A DNA stretch of 64,000 nt from Cereibacter_A azotoformans (lineage in GTDB: Bacteria; Pseudomonadota; Alphaproteobacteria; Rhodobacterales; Rhodobacteraceae), in assembly GCF_003050905.1 (NCBI RefSeq), contig NZ_QAOT01000003.1; one strand, given 5' to 3'. The translations under genes and the position numbers were made by a program. The notes under the pieces were generated by a model. The model was not told the origin of the DNA. It saw only the letters and a list, made by a program, of their open reading frames with translations, and searched no databases. Below, piece after piece: positions 63,025 through 64,000 of the stretch (position 1 is its first letter; every line of letters starts with the position of its first letter).

Positions 63025-64000
63025 TGAAAGACATTCTCCAGGAACTCGAAGATCGTCGCGCGATCGCCCGCGCCGGGGGCGGGCAGCGCCGTGTCGATGC
63101 CCAGCACAAGCGCGGCAAGCTGACGGCCCGCGAACGGATCGAACTGCTTCTCGATGAAGGCTCGTTCGAGGAGTTCGACATGTTCGTGCGCCACCGCTGC
63201 ACCGATTTCGGGATGCAGGACGACCGGCCCGCAGGCGACGGCGTCGTGACCGGCTGGGGCACGATCAACGGCCGCATGGTCTATGTCTTCAGCCAGGACT
63301 TCACGGTGTTCGGCGGCTCTCTGTCGGAGACGCACGCCCAGAAGATCTGCAAGATCATGGACATGGCGATGCAGAACGGCGCGCCGGTGATCGGGCTGAA
63401 CGACTCGGGCGGCGCGCGGATCCAGGAGGGCGTGGCCTCGCTCGCCGGTTATGCCGACGTGTTCCAGCGCAACATCATGGCCTCGGGCGTGATCCCGCAG
63501 ATCTCGGTGATCATGGGGCCCTGCGCCGGCGGCGCGGTCTATTCGCCCGCCATGACCGACTTCATCTTCATGGTGAAGGACACCTCCTACATGTTCGTCA
63601 CCGGCCCCGACGTGGTGAAGACCGTGACGAACGAGGTCGTGACCGCCGAGGAGCTGGGCGGTGCCTCGACCCACACGAAAAAGTCCTCCGTGGCCGATGG
63701 CGCCTTCGAGAACGACGTGGAAGCCCTTTACGAGATTCGCCGTCTGGTCGATTTCCTGCCGCTGTCGAACCGCACGCCCGCCCCGGTGCGCCCGTTCTTC
63801 GACGACGTGGCCCGGATCGAGGACAGCCTCGACACGCTGATCCCGGACAACCCGAACCAGCCCTACGACATGAAGGAACTGATCCTGAAGATCGCGGACG
63901 AGGGCGACTTCTACGAGATCCAGAAGGACTTCGCGGCCAACATCATCACCGGCTTCATCCGCATGGAGGGCCAGACGGTCGGCGTGGTGGCGAACCAGCC
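63025..64000 (+). CDS. pccB: Propionyl-CoA carboxylase carboxyltransferase subunit PccB (5' part)
   Basis: ATG 63025 follows GGGGGGCAAGG. The frame is open to the window end, giving about 325 of roughly 510 residues. It begins MKDILQELEDRRAIARAGGGQRRVDAQHKRGKL (in outline) and has the carboxyltransferase blocks GRMVYVFSQDFTVFGGSLSE, IGLNDSGGARIQEGV, MGPCAGGAVYSPAMTDF and LGGASTHTKKS. It is the beta subunit that moves CO2 from biotin to propionyl-CoA, entering the methylmalonyl-CoA/ethylmalonyl-CoA routes. Controlled by PccR. Confidence 0.96.

Overview
The window is about 64 kb of high-GC DNA packed with short-spaced genes on both strands. It looks like a Rhodobacter (Cereibacter) sphaeroides-type alphaproteobacterial chromosome. 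Evidence for this is an IscR-led suf operon whose IscR lacks the usual cysteine ligands, a pccR/pccB pair with TTTGCAAA operators, a BioMNY biotin transporter, a Lrp-type putR beside putA, a GTTC-N7-GTTC SOS box, and a TTAA-N7-TTAA CtrA-type box. I see no rRNA, tRNA, CRISPR array, phage or insertion sequence. Most of the window is core chromosome.

Layout. 0-1.4 kb: an HD phosphohydrolase and an alpha/beta hydrolase on the minus strand. 1.35-9.5 kb: iron-sulfur cluster operon iscR-iscS-sufB-(small membrane ORF)-ybjQ-sufC-sufD-(two YIP1-like membrane genes)-sufS. 9.5-14.9 kb: cobD, a small HTH protein, an ABC exporter, an orphan NapH-like Fe-S membrane protein and a small winged-helix protein. 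15-20 kb: an antiporter with a C-terminal cyclic-nucleotide-binding domain, metG, and an orphan imuA-like gene under an SOS box. 20-23.7 kb: aldo/keto reductase, three small exported or lipid-anchored proteins, a Nudix hydrolase and a DUF983 protein. 23.8-26 kb: an EF-hand protein followed by ECF sigma, membrane protein and periplasmic metal-sensor-like protein. 26-37 kb: a signalling-rich stretch with three diguanylate cyclases (PleD-like, H-NOX-associated, and membrane 5TM), plus CHAD, beta-carbonic-anhydrase-like and 2-hydroxyacid dehydrogenase genes. 37-41 kb: putR/putA. 41-46 kb: rhomboid, inositol monophosphatase, PiT transporter, metR/metF. 46-48 kb: bioMNY. 48-52 kb: dprA and topA. 52-58.8 kb: choXWV facing betIBA across a BetI-type operator. 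58.8-64 kb: CtrA-type box and secreted nuclease, a broken ydcH-like gene, pccR, a Bcr/CflA exporter, a DMT-family protein, and the 5' part of pccB running off the end.

How the genes work together. The suf block is a complete scaffold/desulfurase set (SufBCD plus two cysteine desulfurases) under IscR, with four uncharacterised genes embedded in it. choXWV imports choline, and betBA oxidises it to glycine betaine under BetI control. PutA degrades proline to glutamate. PccR controls propionyl-CoA carboxylase. BioMNY imports biotin, which is the cofactor of that carboxylase.

The least explained items are: an H-NOX domain that has lost its heme-ligating His and its YxSxR motif but still sits next to an HNOBA-GGDEF cyclase; the membrane genes inside the suf operon; the EF-hand/ECF-sigma/CnrX-like block; a four-copy 11-bp-phased CtrA-like array; and a dispersed GC-hairpin repeat with a conserved GGATATTT tail. 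Start sites were chosen by ribosome-binding sites and family alignment done by eye. No database search was run.
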